A stretch of 64,000 nt of DNA from JALYUA01 sp039933215 (GTDB taxonomy: Bacteria > Acidobacteriota > Thermoanaerobaculia > UBA5066 > Gp7-AA6). The position numbers were made by a program, and so were the translations under genes. The notes under the pieces are model-generated. The model was not told the origin of the DNA, did no database searches, and worked only from the letters and a program-made list of their open reading frames with translations. The DNA lies in contig JBDTOO010000003.1 of NCBI GenBank assembly GCA_039933215.1, forward strand, positions 1 to 64,000. The letters run 5' to 3'. Shown here one piece after another: positions 1-7,761 of the stretch; position 1 is the first letter of the stretch; each line of letters begins with the position of its first letter.

Positions 1-56
1 GCCCCCCGAACCCCCGGGAGGCCGACGCACGGGTTCGAATCCCGTTGGGGCCGCCA
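1..56 (+). tRNA. 3' part of a tRNA gene (5' half lies before the window)
   Basis: The sequence ends as a tRNA does. It has a 5-bp T-stem (ACGGG/CCCGT) around a TTCGAAT loop at 30-46, then a 7-nt acceptor strand (TGGGGCC), a discriminator G and an encoded CCA at 54-56. The segment before the T-arm (1-25) can fold into a long GC-rich hairpin with one mismatch. Such a hairpin would fit the long variable arm of a class II tRNA, and G73 favours Ser- or Sec-type over Leu. The anticodon arm is outside the window, so the identity is open. It is repeated exactly at 134-188. Confidence 0.55.
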
Positions 57-133
57 TCCTTTTGCCTCGCTGGTTGTTCGACCTACTCGCCGTGTCGGAC
101 ACGGCTGGCTTCCATGAGCGGGGGGCCGATGCG

Positions 134-188
134 GCCCCCCGAACCCCCGGGAGGCCGACGCACGGGTTCGAATCCCGTTGGGGCCGCC
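134..188 (+). repeat. 55-bp perfect duplicate of the tRNA 3' part
   Basis: All 55 bases of 1-55 are repeated here with a 133-bp offset. The copy has the T-arm and acceptor strand but not the terminal CCA (it continues CCCT). No D-arm or anticodon arm precedes it. Instead a 9-bp perfect stem (120-128 with 132-140, loop ATG) abuts it. Such a direct repeat of a tRNA 3' end is what integration at a tRNA leaves behind, so a decayed attachment-site scar is one explanation. A local tandem duplication is the other. Confidence 0.6.
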
Positions 189-286
189 CTTCCGGCGCCG
201 GAACGGGACGGTGATTTCCGGGCGGCCGGGGATTCCGGACGCTCTCTCCGCTGCGGCGATGAGCGCCGAACCACTCCCGCAGGACC

Positions 287-1843
287 TCAGGCGGAGTGCT
301 GCACTCGCGGGCGGGTGTTGCCCTGTTGCGCGGCCGCCGCTTCCTCTGCCCTCTGTGCCAGGCGCTGATAACCGTCTTTCTGGCTTCCCGCGGCGCGGCT
401 GGCCGCCATGCGGGCGTGAGGCAGGGCGCTGATCGGGTCCCCGAGGTCGAGGTAGACCTCCGCGAGGGAGGCCTGGCCTTCGGCGCACTTCGGGTCGAGG
501 CGCACCGCTTCCGCGAGCTGTTCCAGGGCCTCGTCCCGCCACCAGCGGTTGCGCATTTTCGATTGGCCGAGCAGCAGCCGGTATTTCGGGACGTCCGGGG
601 CCAGCCGGACGGCCTCCGCGAGCATCTCGATCGCGGGAAAGACGTCGTTCTCCCCGATCAGCGCGACGGCCCTTTCGTAGTTGGAGCTCGCCATTTCGCG
701 GCGCGCGTCGGGCGAGAGATGCGAACCGCTGACGACGTCCGTCAGCTCCATGGGCGAGCCGAGCTGCGACTCCGACTCCTGGATACGGGCGTCGAGAGCG
801 GCGCGGCGGATCGGATCGTTCAACGTGTCGTAAGCCTCCCGGGCCCTTTGCGATAGAACGGTGAGCTGCCGGCCACAGTCGGCGAGGTCGGGCCTGTGGC
901 GCAGGGCCGGATCGAAGAGGGCCGAGAGCCGTCGATAGGCGTCCGCGATTTCGGCCCGCGTGGCGCCGGTCGAGACACCGAGCAGGTCGTAATCGGAGAG
1001 CCAATCGATCCTCAACCACGTCGACATCACCTTGGAGCGGTGGTCTCGCGGACCCGGCGCGTTCGGAAAGCTGCGCCGGGGAGCCGCGCTCGCCGCGATA
1101 CCGACCGGGCGCGCTCGCGCGGGATCCCGCATCTCGACGAATCCGCAGTAGGCCATCGTGAAGAGAACCTTGGCGGCCGTGACATTAGAGCCCGGAGCGG
1201 CGTCGAGCAGGGCGCGGGCGTTGCGCTCGCCGTCGGCCAGCCGAAGGATGCCGGCGGCCTCGTCGGGTAGCGCCGCCGTCTCGAGTTGCGACGCGAGCGC
1301 CGAAACGCGATGCGGGACGCGCGAAAGGTCGCCGAGGAGGTTCACGAACCGCTCGGACTCCGGAACGCGACGGATCCCCTCCACGATCATGGCCGTCACA
1401 GAGAGCTGGACCGCGATGTCCTCGCCGCTCTCTCCGCCGGCGCTGGGCACGAACTCGAAGCGGCCCTCGGGCCACGAGAGCGCCGACGACACGATCTGTT
1501 CCATGAGCCTCCGGGCCTCGGCCTCGACGACGCTTCGGGCCGCGTATCCGAGCTCCACCAGGACGGCCCCGAGGCGCCCGCCGGCGCGGCTCTGGGCCTC
1601 CAGCGCGCGGCCCACCTCCTCCGACGTGACGTACCCCCACTGGACGAGCGAGTGGCCGAGCGAATGCTCGAGCCGGCTGGATCGCGCGGCGAGAAGCTCT
1701 CCGCCGTCGAAGACGAGATGTCGTTCCTCAGATTCGCGGCAGACCCGGAGCGAGCCGGTTGCGCGCGCCATCTGGATACGGCGCATCAGCGCAAAGAGCG
1801 GAACTTGCTTCAGGTCGCCCTCGAAGGGCTTGTTCTGTTTCAT
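287..1843 (-). CDS. DUF4388 / degenerate J-domain / TPR protein
   Basis: Predicted cytoplasmic protein of 518 aa, probably a signalling or scaffold protein of unknown partner. The N-terminal ~105 residues look like DUF4388 (PATAN-like), which is common in multidomain bacterial regulators. Around residues 280-345 is a J-domain-like segment with the helical DYDLLGV and AYDTLNDPIRRAALD elements, but the HPD tripeptide needed to stimulate DnaK is replaced by FDP. The C-terminal ~110 residues hold TPR units. I start at ATG 1843; a TTG 12 codons further upstream lacks support. The gene stands alone and is convergent with the tRNA region. Domain names are recognised from sequence pattern and the function is unknown. 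Confidence 0.75.
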   Translation of the reverse strand: MKQNKPFEGDLKQVPLFALMRRIQMARATGSLRVCRESEERHLVFDGGELLAARSSRLEHSLGHSLVQWGYVTSEEVGRALEAQSRAGGRLGAVLVELGYAARSVVEAEARRLMEQIVSSALSWPEGRFEFVPSAGGESGEDIAVQLSVTAMIVEGIRRVPESERFVNLLGDLSRVPHRVSALASQLETAALPDEAAGILRLADGERNARALLDAAPGSNVTAAKVLFTMAYCGFVEMRDPARARPVGIAASAAPRRSFPNAPGPRDHRSKVMSTWLRIDWLSDYDLLGVSTGATRAEIADAYRRLSALFDPALRHRPDLADCGRQLTVLSQRAREAYDTLNDPIRRAALDARIQESESQLGSPMELTDVVSGSHLSPDARREMASSNYERAVALIGENDVFPAIEMLAEAVRLAPDVPKYRLLLGQSKMRNRWWRDEALEQLAEAVRLDPKCAEGQASLAEVYLDLGDPISALPHARMAASRAAGSQKDGYQRLAQRAEEAAAAQQGNTRPRVQHSA

Positions 1844-2416
1844 CGTGTCGGTGTCCGGGGGACGCCGACGGAATCGCAAGAAGGATGCCCGGAAGCGACG
1901 CGGAGCCGGGTCTGCATTTGCCGTGGTTTACGTCCGCACATCGGGTCGGGAACGTCGTCTCCGGGTCTCTCAGAAACATGTCTCAGGTGGGACGAGAGGC
2001 ATCGGAGAGAAGAGGCAGACTCGGACCGGCTGTCCGGTGGACGTCGGATGTTCCTGGAGCGCGGCGGCCGGATCCAGAGTTCGGCTCTCCGCACGCACCC
2101 GAACCGGGAGGCTGGACGCCCGCCTTGCGTCCTCCGGCGACCGGTCGTCCGCGGAACGGCCTGCGATTCCTGCCGCGGTCGCGGGGCCGACCGGCGCGGA
2201 TCCTGCATGAATTTCCGCGCCAGTGCATCGGGTCGTTTTCTGCCCGAGCGATGCCGTCCCGACCGATGTACTGTCTGGACATCGCGGCGGTTACTCCCCG
2301 CGGGCCCGGATTCAGTTCCTGGATTCGGGCGAATTGTCAGGCGTTCCCGTAGGACCGCACGAGTATCGGCGATAGCGCTGGGCGGATCGCAGGAAAAAGA
2401 GAACGTGAGGAGGCCC
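1844..2416. other. 573-bp intergenic region, no gene recognised
   Basis: This lies between two divergent genes. Open frames exist on both strands, but they are proline/arginine-rich GC artefacts without start signals or recognisable content. The last 12 bases hold the GTGAGGAGG ribosome-binding site of the methyltransferase at 2417. Promoters for both flanking genes must lie here, but I could not single out convincing boxes. Confidence 0.5.
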
Positions 2417-3379
2417 ATGGGATTGACATACGAAGACGCGCGGGTGCTTTGCGACGCTGCTCTCGATGGGGTCGCGTTCGATCGCACGTTGACGCTGGGC
2501 CACCAGCGTTCCTATCTCACCGCGGGAGACCTGGCGGAGCTTTCCAAAGACCTCGGCGTGAACCTGCCGCGCGATCTCCTCGCTCCGGGCGCCTACAGTG
2601 ATTCCTTCTTTCGGGATCTCCTGCACACTTCGACCCTCGACTCCCTGGACGCCTCCGCATTCGAAGGAGCGACTCTCGTCCACGACCTCAACGCGCCGGT
2701 GGACGTGGAACGGGAACAGTCCTACGACGCCGTGATCGATGGCGGAACCCTGGAGCATGTCTTCAACTTCCCCATTGCGCTCGCCAACTGCATGCGCATG
2801 GTGCAACCGGGCGGCCGGCTGTTCGTATTCACGAACGCCAATAATTTCCTGGGTCATGGCTTCTACCAGTTCAGTCCCGAGCTGTTTTACCGCGCGCTCT
2901 CGGCCGACACGGGTTTCGAGGTCGAGCAGATGCTCGCGGTCGAGTATCGATTCATCGGCGCGGAGTTCGGATCGCTTCGTCCGTGGTATCGCGTCGTGGA
3001 CCCCGACGTCGTGCGGAAGCGTGTGCTCGTCACCAACGCGCATCCCCTCGGCCTTTCCATCCGGGCGAAAAAGGTCGAGCACCGGACCGACCCGTTCGAC
3101 CAATACCCGCAACAGAGCGATTACCTGCGCTCCTGGGCCGGCGACGACTCGCCGAAGGAGGAGTCTCGAAGTGCGCTGAAGACCTTCGCGCGGAAGCACC
3201 TTCCCCTGTCGCTCCGCGAGAGGATCAACCGCGTCCGGACTCTCTGGCAGAACCTTCACGACCAGAGGACCCAGTTCAGTCTGAAGAACCGCGACCACTT
3301 CACTCCGACGGCGCCGCGAAGCCTCCGCGATCTTCAGCTCCCCGCCTCGAGTCCGGGGGGCCGCCGCAAACGCGTCTGA
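2417..3379 (+). CDS. class I SAM-dependent methyltransferase
   Basis: A 320-aa protein with a methyltransferase core. An acidic strand and motif (YDAVIDGGTLEHVFNF, residues ~105-120) is followed by a PGGRLFVFTNANNF segment typical of motif II/III of class I methyltransferases that act on small molecules or glycans. The GGxLEH element resembles proteins found in surface polysaccharide clusters, but no such cluster is adjacent, so the substrate is unknown. The C-terminal third is basic and probably alpha-helical. The start is ATG 2417, chosen for the strong GTGAGGAGG just before it; the frame is open much further upstream without a credible start. The gene looks monocistronic. Confidence 0.75.
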   Translation: MGLTYEDARVLCDAALDGVAFDRTLTLGHQRSYLTAGDLAELSKDLGVNLPRDLLAPGAYSDSFFRDLLHTSTLDSLDASAFEGATLVHDLNAPVDVEREQSYDAVIDGGTLEHVFNFPIALANCMRMVQPGGRLFVFTNANNFLGHGFYQFSPELFYRALSADTGFEVEQMLAVEYRFIGAEFGSLRPWYRVVDPDVVRKRVLVTNAHPLGLSIRAKKVEHRTDPFDQYPQQSDYLRSWAGDDSPKEESRSALKTFARKHLPLSLRERINRVRTLWQNLHDQRTQFSLKNRDHFTPTAPRSLRDLQLPASSPGGRRKRV

Positions 3380-3490
3380 GGAGACCAGGTGCGCGCGGAG
3401 CGCAGCAGAACGGGACGGCAGGACGGTCCGCTATGCGGCGGGCCTGGGACGAGGCGTAAGGCCGCCCGCGACCCGTCGGGGGCCGCCGAC

Positions 3491-6400
3491 TCAGAACGCC
3501 GAGGTGTCTGCGACGCTCGAGAGCTGCCCGTTCGGGTTGGCGTAGACCTTCACGATGCCGGTCTGCGTGTCCGTGACCGTTACCGTGTATTCGACGTTCG
3601 AGAGCGCCCCGTAGAACACCCAGAACTTTCCGTTCACCGGCCTTCCGTCGACGACCTTGACGACGAGCTCGATGTTATTGGCGGAGAAGAACCAGAAATA
3701 TCCCGTGTCGGCGGTCAGCGGGACGGCGGAAGCCGTTCCGTGCGCTCCGGTGGCGGGGACGTGCCACTCGACTTGCGTCTTGAACCGCCCCGCGTTCAGG
3801 CAGAGCGTCGAAGTGCCCGGCACGCACGGCGTGACGACGAAAGACTCGTACGAATATCCCTGGACGAGCGTTCCGGTGCCACCGGCGGGGCTGGCGACGG
3901 CGACGTCCACCGTTCCGGCGGAGTGCGGCGGCGTCGTTGCGGTCAGGATCGTGGGACCCACGAAGACGACGTCGGTCGCCGGGACGCCTCCGAAGGACAC
4001 CGTCGAGCCGGACACGAAGCCGAATCCCGTGACGATGACGGAGCGTCCGCCCGGTGACGGACCCACGGATGAGCTGACGCCCGTGACCCGGGGTGAGACG
4101 AACCCGGCCGGCGCGATCGTCAGGGGCACCCGGCCGACGCTCGTCGCGTCGAACGCGGTGACCTGGATGCGCAGCTTCTGTCCGGGCGTTCCCGAGACCG
4201 TCAGGACGGACGACTGCGCGCCGCAGGTCGTGTCCTGGGAGTCGTCGTTGCAGCCCCCGCCGATCTGGGTGTACGGCCCGCAGGCGGGGCCGGTATAGAC
4301 CGTGAGGACCGAGTCAGAGAACGTGCGGCACGTGGAGATCTCCCACGCCCCCGCGGTCGGCGGATCGAACTCGAACCACACGGATCCGAAAGTCCCCGTG
4401 CCCGGCATGACGCAGGAGGGGGCGGGGTCCGTCGCCTCCGACGTGGTGCTTTCGGTGGTCACTGCGATCGTGTATGGAAACGGCCCGTTGGTCGGGATGA
4501 CGAACGGCGCCGCGCACGAATCGCCCGATGTCTCGGTGATCGTCACGACCGCCGTCGCGCCGCTGACCGCGCCGTGGCTGTCCCGCGCGTTCAAGACGAC
4601 CGGGAAGATCCCCGCCTGGTGAAACGTGTGCGACACGGATGCGGAGCCGCCGGAAAGCGCGACCGTCTGGGACGTGTCGGGGAAGAACCAGGTTCCAGCG
4701 GCCGTGTCGCCGGCGTCGGGGTCGGAGACCGCCCCCGAGAACGCGAGCGTCGCGCCCTTCGGCGCCGAGATCGCCGCGGCCGGAGCGACGATCGTGACGG
4801 CGGGCGGGGTGTTCCCGGTCGGCGGCACCTGGAGCTCCCAGACGCCCCGGCCGTGGGTGGCGATGCGCAGCACCGAACCGTCCTCCAGGATCTGCATGTC
4901 GTGGATGGATGTGCTCGGCAGGCCGGAGCCGAACCTCGTCCAGCTCCCGCCGCGATCCGTCGATCGGAAGACGCCGACGTCTGTGGCGACGAACAGGATG
5001 CTCGGATCGGTCGGATCGATGCGGAGCGCCTGGGCGGCGAAGAGCGGGAGGCCGTTCGCGGCGGCCGACCAGGTCGTCCCCCCGTCCGTGCTGCGATACA
5101 CGCTCGGCCCCTGCGTCGTGACGATGCACGCGTACGTCAGAGTCGAGTCGGTGGGATCGATCTCGACGTTGATCACGATCGCGTTCGGCAGGCCGGTGCC
5201 GGCCTTCCACGTGTTGCCGCCGTCGGTCGACCGGTAGACCTGCCTCTCCTTCGCGACGAGGAGAAAGAGCGGGTCGGTGCGCGAGAGGGCGATCCCGGTC
5301 ACCGTCGTCTGGGGGCTCCAGACCGCGCCGGACGTCGTCGCCGTCGAAAGGGGAATCCACGTGTCGCCGCCGTCCCGCGAGCGCCAGACGCGGTAGGAGC
5401 CCGTGTAGATCGTGTTGGCCGCTCGAGGGTCGGCGCGGACGATCGACAGGAAGGGCGTCATCTCCCCGTCCTCGTACGGGGGGGTGACGTTCTCGAAAGG
5501 GGGCCGCGCGGGGAGCCCCGCCTGGCGCGTCCGAAGGACGGCGCCCTCCTGGATGGTTCCCCAGGCGACCTGCGACGAGTTCGGATTGATCGCGCACTCG
5601 AATCCGTCCGATCCGAGGACGTTGCGCCACTCTCGGGCGTCCGTGCGCTGCTGAGTGCCGTTGTCCTGCGCCCCCGCGAGCACGCGGTTGCGCTGCGAGG
5701 AGTCGATCGCCAGACCGTAGTACTGCCGGGTCACCAGGCCGTCCACCCGCGAGGCGGCCGTGACGCCGTCGTCCGTCGACGTCCAGACTCCGCCGTCGTT
5801 GGCGATCCACAGCGTCGATCCCTGGTAGCGGAGATCGTGCGCGTCGACGTGCACGGCCGACGACGTGAACGCGGTCGAGAACGACGTCCCGCCGTCCGTG
5901 GTCCGCACGTAGGTCGTGCCGCCCGCGATCAGCACGTTCGAGTTCGACGGCGAGACGGCGAGCGTGTTGTTGTACCAGGACTGGTCGGCGAGATAACGCC
6001 TCCCGTTGCCCGACAGCGCCAGAAGGTCGGTCCACGAGTCCCCGCCGTTGGTCGACTTGAAGATGTGCGAGACGAGGGTGTCGCCCGAGAGGATCGCCTT
6101 GGACGCGTAGAGAACGCTCGGCGTCGAGGGGCTGATCGCGATCGCCATGCGCTCGTCGGACCCCGTGGCGGTGCCCGCGGGCAGCCCGGCCGACTTCTCC
6201 GTCCAGGAGACGCCGCCATCGGTCGACCTGAGCACCCGCGCCGCCGTCGTCGAGCACGCCTTCGAACGGCACCACGTCGTCGCATAGAGGATTCTCGGAT
6301 CGCCGGAATCGCGGACGATGTCGGGCACGTCGCCGTACGTCCCCCGGGCGATGACGTTCGTCCAGGACGCGCCGCCGTCGGTGGACCGGAACGCACCGCC

Positions 6401-7003
6401 GTTCGTGCCGGCGACGAGCTCGTTGGCGTTCGTGGGATGGACGCTCAGCCGATAAAACGTCGTCGCGATGACCGACGCCGGAAGGATCCAGTTCGCGCCC
6501 CCGTCCGTCGACTTCAAGAAGCCGATGCCCGGGATGAAGTCGATCGCGTAGCCGCCCTCCCCCGTCCCGAGATAGATCGTGTTCGGCGCCGAAGGGGGAA
6601 TCGCGACGGCCCCCACGGAGAGATCGTTGATCCCCTCGGTCAGCGGCTGCCAGGTGGAGCCGCCGTCCGTCGTCTTCCAGACGCCGCCGCCGGCCGCTCC
6701 GGCCAGGACCGTCCCCGCGGCAGTGGGATGCGGCGCGATCGCCGTCATCCGCCCGGCGCCGGTCGTGGGACCGAGCGAGATCCAGTGCGAACCGCCCACG
6801 GCCCGCGTGGACTTGCCGCTCCGCTTCTCGTCTTCGCGCCACCGCCGGTATTCTTCCGAGACACGTCGCAGGCGAAGCTCCGGATCGATGCGCCCGCCGT
6901 CGCCGTGGCGCATGAGGTAGAGACGGGCTCGGGCGCGCATGAGCTCCGGCCCCTCTTCTCCCCCCTCTTCGATCACGGCTCCGGGGCGTGATTTCGGATC
7001 CAC
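3491..7003 (-). CDS. large secreted BNR/sortilin-like beta-propeller protein with PKD and IPT domains
   Basis: 1170 aa from the conventional GTG at 7003. Residues ~80-730 contain at least ten (S)TDGGxxW Asp-box repeats of the BNR/VPS10 beta-propeller type. A PKD-like domain follows at ~735-830, then a Cys-containing jelly-roll-like segment, an IPT/TIG domain at ~975-1060, and a C-terminal module rich in aromatic residues (TGYFWFF, FWVFYGALSNVEYT). Similar modules end many secreted proteins of acidobacteria, from memory. It is probably extracellular and may bind glycans or proteins; no catalytic residues are visible. The frame stays open upstream to 7090 and there encodes a good signal peptide without ATG, GTG or TTG, so the true start is likely upstream (see findings). 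Confidence 0.8.
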   Translation of the reverse strand: MDPKSRPGAVIEEGGEEGPELMRARARLYLMRHGDGGRIDPELRLRRVSEEYRRWREDEKRSGKSTRAVGGSHWISLGPTTGAGRMTAIAPHPTAAGTVLAGAAGGGVWKTTDGGSTWQPLTEGINDLSVGAVAIPPSAPNTIYLGTGEGGYAIDFIPGIGFLKSTDGGANWILPASVIATTFYRLSVHPTNANELVAGTNGGAFRSTDGGASWTNVIARGTYGDVPDIVRDSGDPRILYATTWCRSKACSTTAARVLRSTDGGVSWTEKSAGLPAGTATGSDERMAIAISPSTPSVLYASKAILSGDTLVSHIFKSTNGGDSWTDLLALSGNGRRYLADQSWYNNTLAVSPSNSNVLIAGGTTYVRTTDGGTSFSTAFTSSAVHVDAHDLRYQGSTLWIANDGGVWTSTDDGVTAASRVDGLVTRQYYGLAIDSSQRNRVLAGAQDNGTQQRTDAREWRNVLGSDGFECAINPNSSQVAWGTIQEGAVLRTRQAGLPARPPFENVTPPYEDGEMTPFLSIVRADPRAANTIYTGSYRVWRSRDGGDTWIPLSTATTSGAVWSPQTTVTGIALSRTDPLFLLVAKERQVYRSTDGGNTWKAGTGLPNAIVINVEIDPTDSTLTYACIVTTQGPSVYRSTDGGTTWSAAANGLPLFAAQALRIDPTDPSILFVATDVGVFRSTDRGGSWTRFGSGLPSTSIHDMQILEDGSVLRIATHGRGVWELQVPPTGNTPPAVTIVAPAAAISAPKGATLAFSGAVSDPDAGDTAAGTWFFPDTSQTVALSGGSASVSHTFHQAGIFPVVLNARDSHGAVSGATAVVTITETSGDSCAAPFVIPTNGPFPYTIAVTTESTTSEATDPAPSCVMPGTGTFGSVWFEFDPPTAGAWEISTCRTFSDSVLTVYTGPACGPYTQIGGGCNDDSQDTTCGAQSSVLTVSGTPGQKLRIQVTAFDATSVGRVPLTIAPAGFVSPRVTGVSSSVGPSPGGRSVIVTGFGFVSGSTVSFGGVPATDVVFVGPTILTATTPPHSAGTVDVAVASPAGGTGTLVQGYSYESFVVTPCVPGTSTLCLNAGRFKTQVEWHVPATGAHGTASAVPLTADTGYFWFFSANNIELVVKVVDGRPVNGKFWVFYGALSNVEYTVTVTDTQTGIVKVYANPNGQLSSVADTSAF

Positions 7004-7137
7004 CTGAGCGCGCAGGAGCGGCGCCGCGCCGGCCAGGAGCAGTCCGAGGAGGGCGACGGCGCGCCGCGGGAGGTCGGGAAGGAGTGTCGTGGCGCGAATT
7101 GTAGGCGGAAGGGGGGTCAGGCGAAAGGGCGGATCCC

Positions 7138-7165
7138 AAAAAAACGGGGCGGCGGTGCCGCCCCG
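7138..7165 (-). terminator. rho-independent terminator of the 7187-7501 gene
   Basis: On the minus strand a perfect 9-bp GC stem (CGGGGCGGC/GCCGCCCCG) with a 3-nt loop is followed directly by seven T residues. It begins 21 nt after the stop codon of the small secreted protein. Confidence 0.9.
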
Positions 7166-7186
7166 CAGGAAACGAGAGAAACGAAG

Positions 7187-7501
7187 TTACATCTTTTTCA
7201 TTTCGCCGACGTGGACCCAGGTCGCCCACATCTTGCCGTCCTTCTCCGTGCCCTTGTAGTGGACCATCGAGCCTTCCTTCAGCTCGCCGCCCTCGACCTT
7301 CGTGGCATCCGTCCAGTAGATCGTCGACTCGGCGCCGGCGCTGTCCTTGACCGTCATCATCTTGCCGGCCATGTCGACCTTGCTGATCGTGCCTTCCATG
7401 GCCATTCCCTTGCCCTTACCGGCCATCTTGTCGTCGCCCGCAACGGCCACGACCGCGAGACAGAGAACCGCCACCAGCGAGAGAGCAAAAACCTTCTTCA
7501 T
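7187..7501 (-). CDS. small secreted OB-fold-like protein
   Basis: A 104-aa protein with a clear signal peptide: KK, then a hydrophobic core VFALSLVAVLCLAVVAVAG, with cleavage near residue 22. The mature part has a Met/Gly/Lys-rich linker. A beta-rich segment (GTISKVD...MMTVKDSAG...ATKVEGGELKEGSMVHYKG) then resembles small DUF5666/CusF-like OB-fold proteins. Methionines and a C-terminal His and MKKM could bind metal, but no defined site is seen. The start is ATG 7501 with GGAGG 6 nt upstream. It is followed by its own terminator, so it is probably abundant and monocistronic. Precise function unknown. Confidence 0.8.
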   Translation of the reverse strand: MKKVFALSLVAVLCLAVVAVAGDDKMAGKGKGMAMEGTISKVDMAGKMMTVKDSAGAESTIYWTDATKVEGGELKEGSMVHYKGTEKDGKMWATWVHVGEMKKM

Positions 7502-7698
7502 TCCGACCTCCTCTTCCTTCGGCCGCAAAATCGCGCCGAGGTCACCAAAACAGCGGCGAGGCCCCGACCTGCCCATCCGGAGGCTTTCTGGGACGTTCCG
7601 CACCCACCAGACACCGCGAGATTCCTTTCGGCGGGTGCCCAGGAGGGCCACAACCGTCACACCCGAAAGAGTCATGAGCATAGCATCTTCGCGAGGGT

Positions 7699-7727
7699 TT
7701 GACTCCCCCCGGCCGGGCCCCGATAAT
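7699..7727 (+). promoter_or_regulatory. sigma-70-type promoter of the permease gene
   Basis: TTGACT (7699-7704) and GATAAT (7722-7727) are separated by exactly 17 nt. Together they would give a leader of about 28 nt with an AAAGAGG ribosome-binding site before TTG 7762. This is the best match to the vegetative consensus seen in the window, and it excludes the upstream TTG at 7699 as the start codon. Confidence 0.7.
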
Positions 7728-7761
7728 CGGCTCCCGCCGCGTCGAAAGAGGCGCAACGTCC

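Noticed and set aside
1..188. Selenocysteine tRNA (selC)
   Set aside because: The GTTGGGGCCGCC string resembles part of E. coli selC, but here it directly follows a TTCGAAT T-loop and is followed by CCA. No UCA anticodon can be seen because the 5' half is missing.
1983..2282. 99-codon minus-strand ORF in the 1844-2416 gap
   Set aside because: No SD, Arg/Gly/Pro-rich, no recognisable content. It competes with other equally open frames.
4314..7229. 971-codon frame overlapping the BNR protein in another frame of the same strand
   Set aside because: Almost entirely Arg/Gly/Pro/Asp. It is a shadow of the BNR-coding frame.
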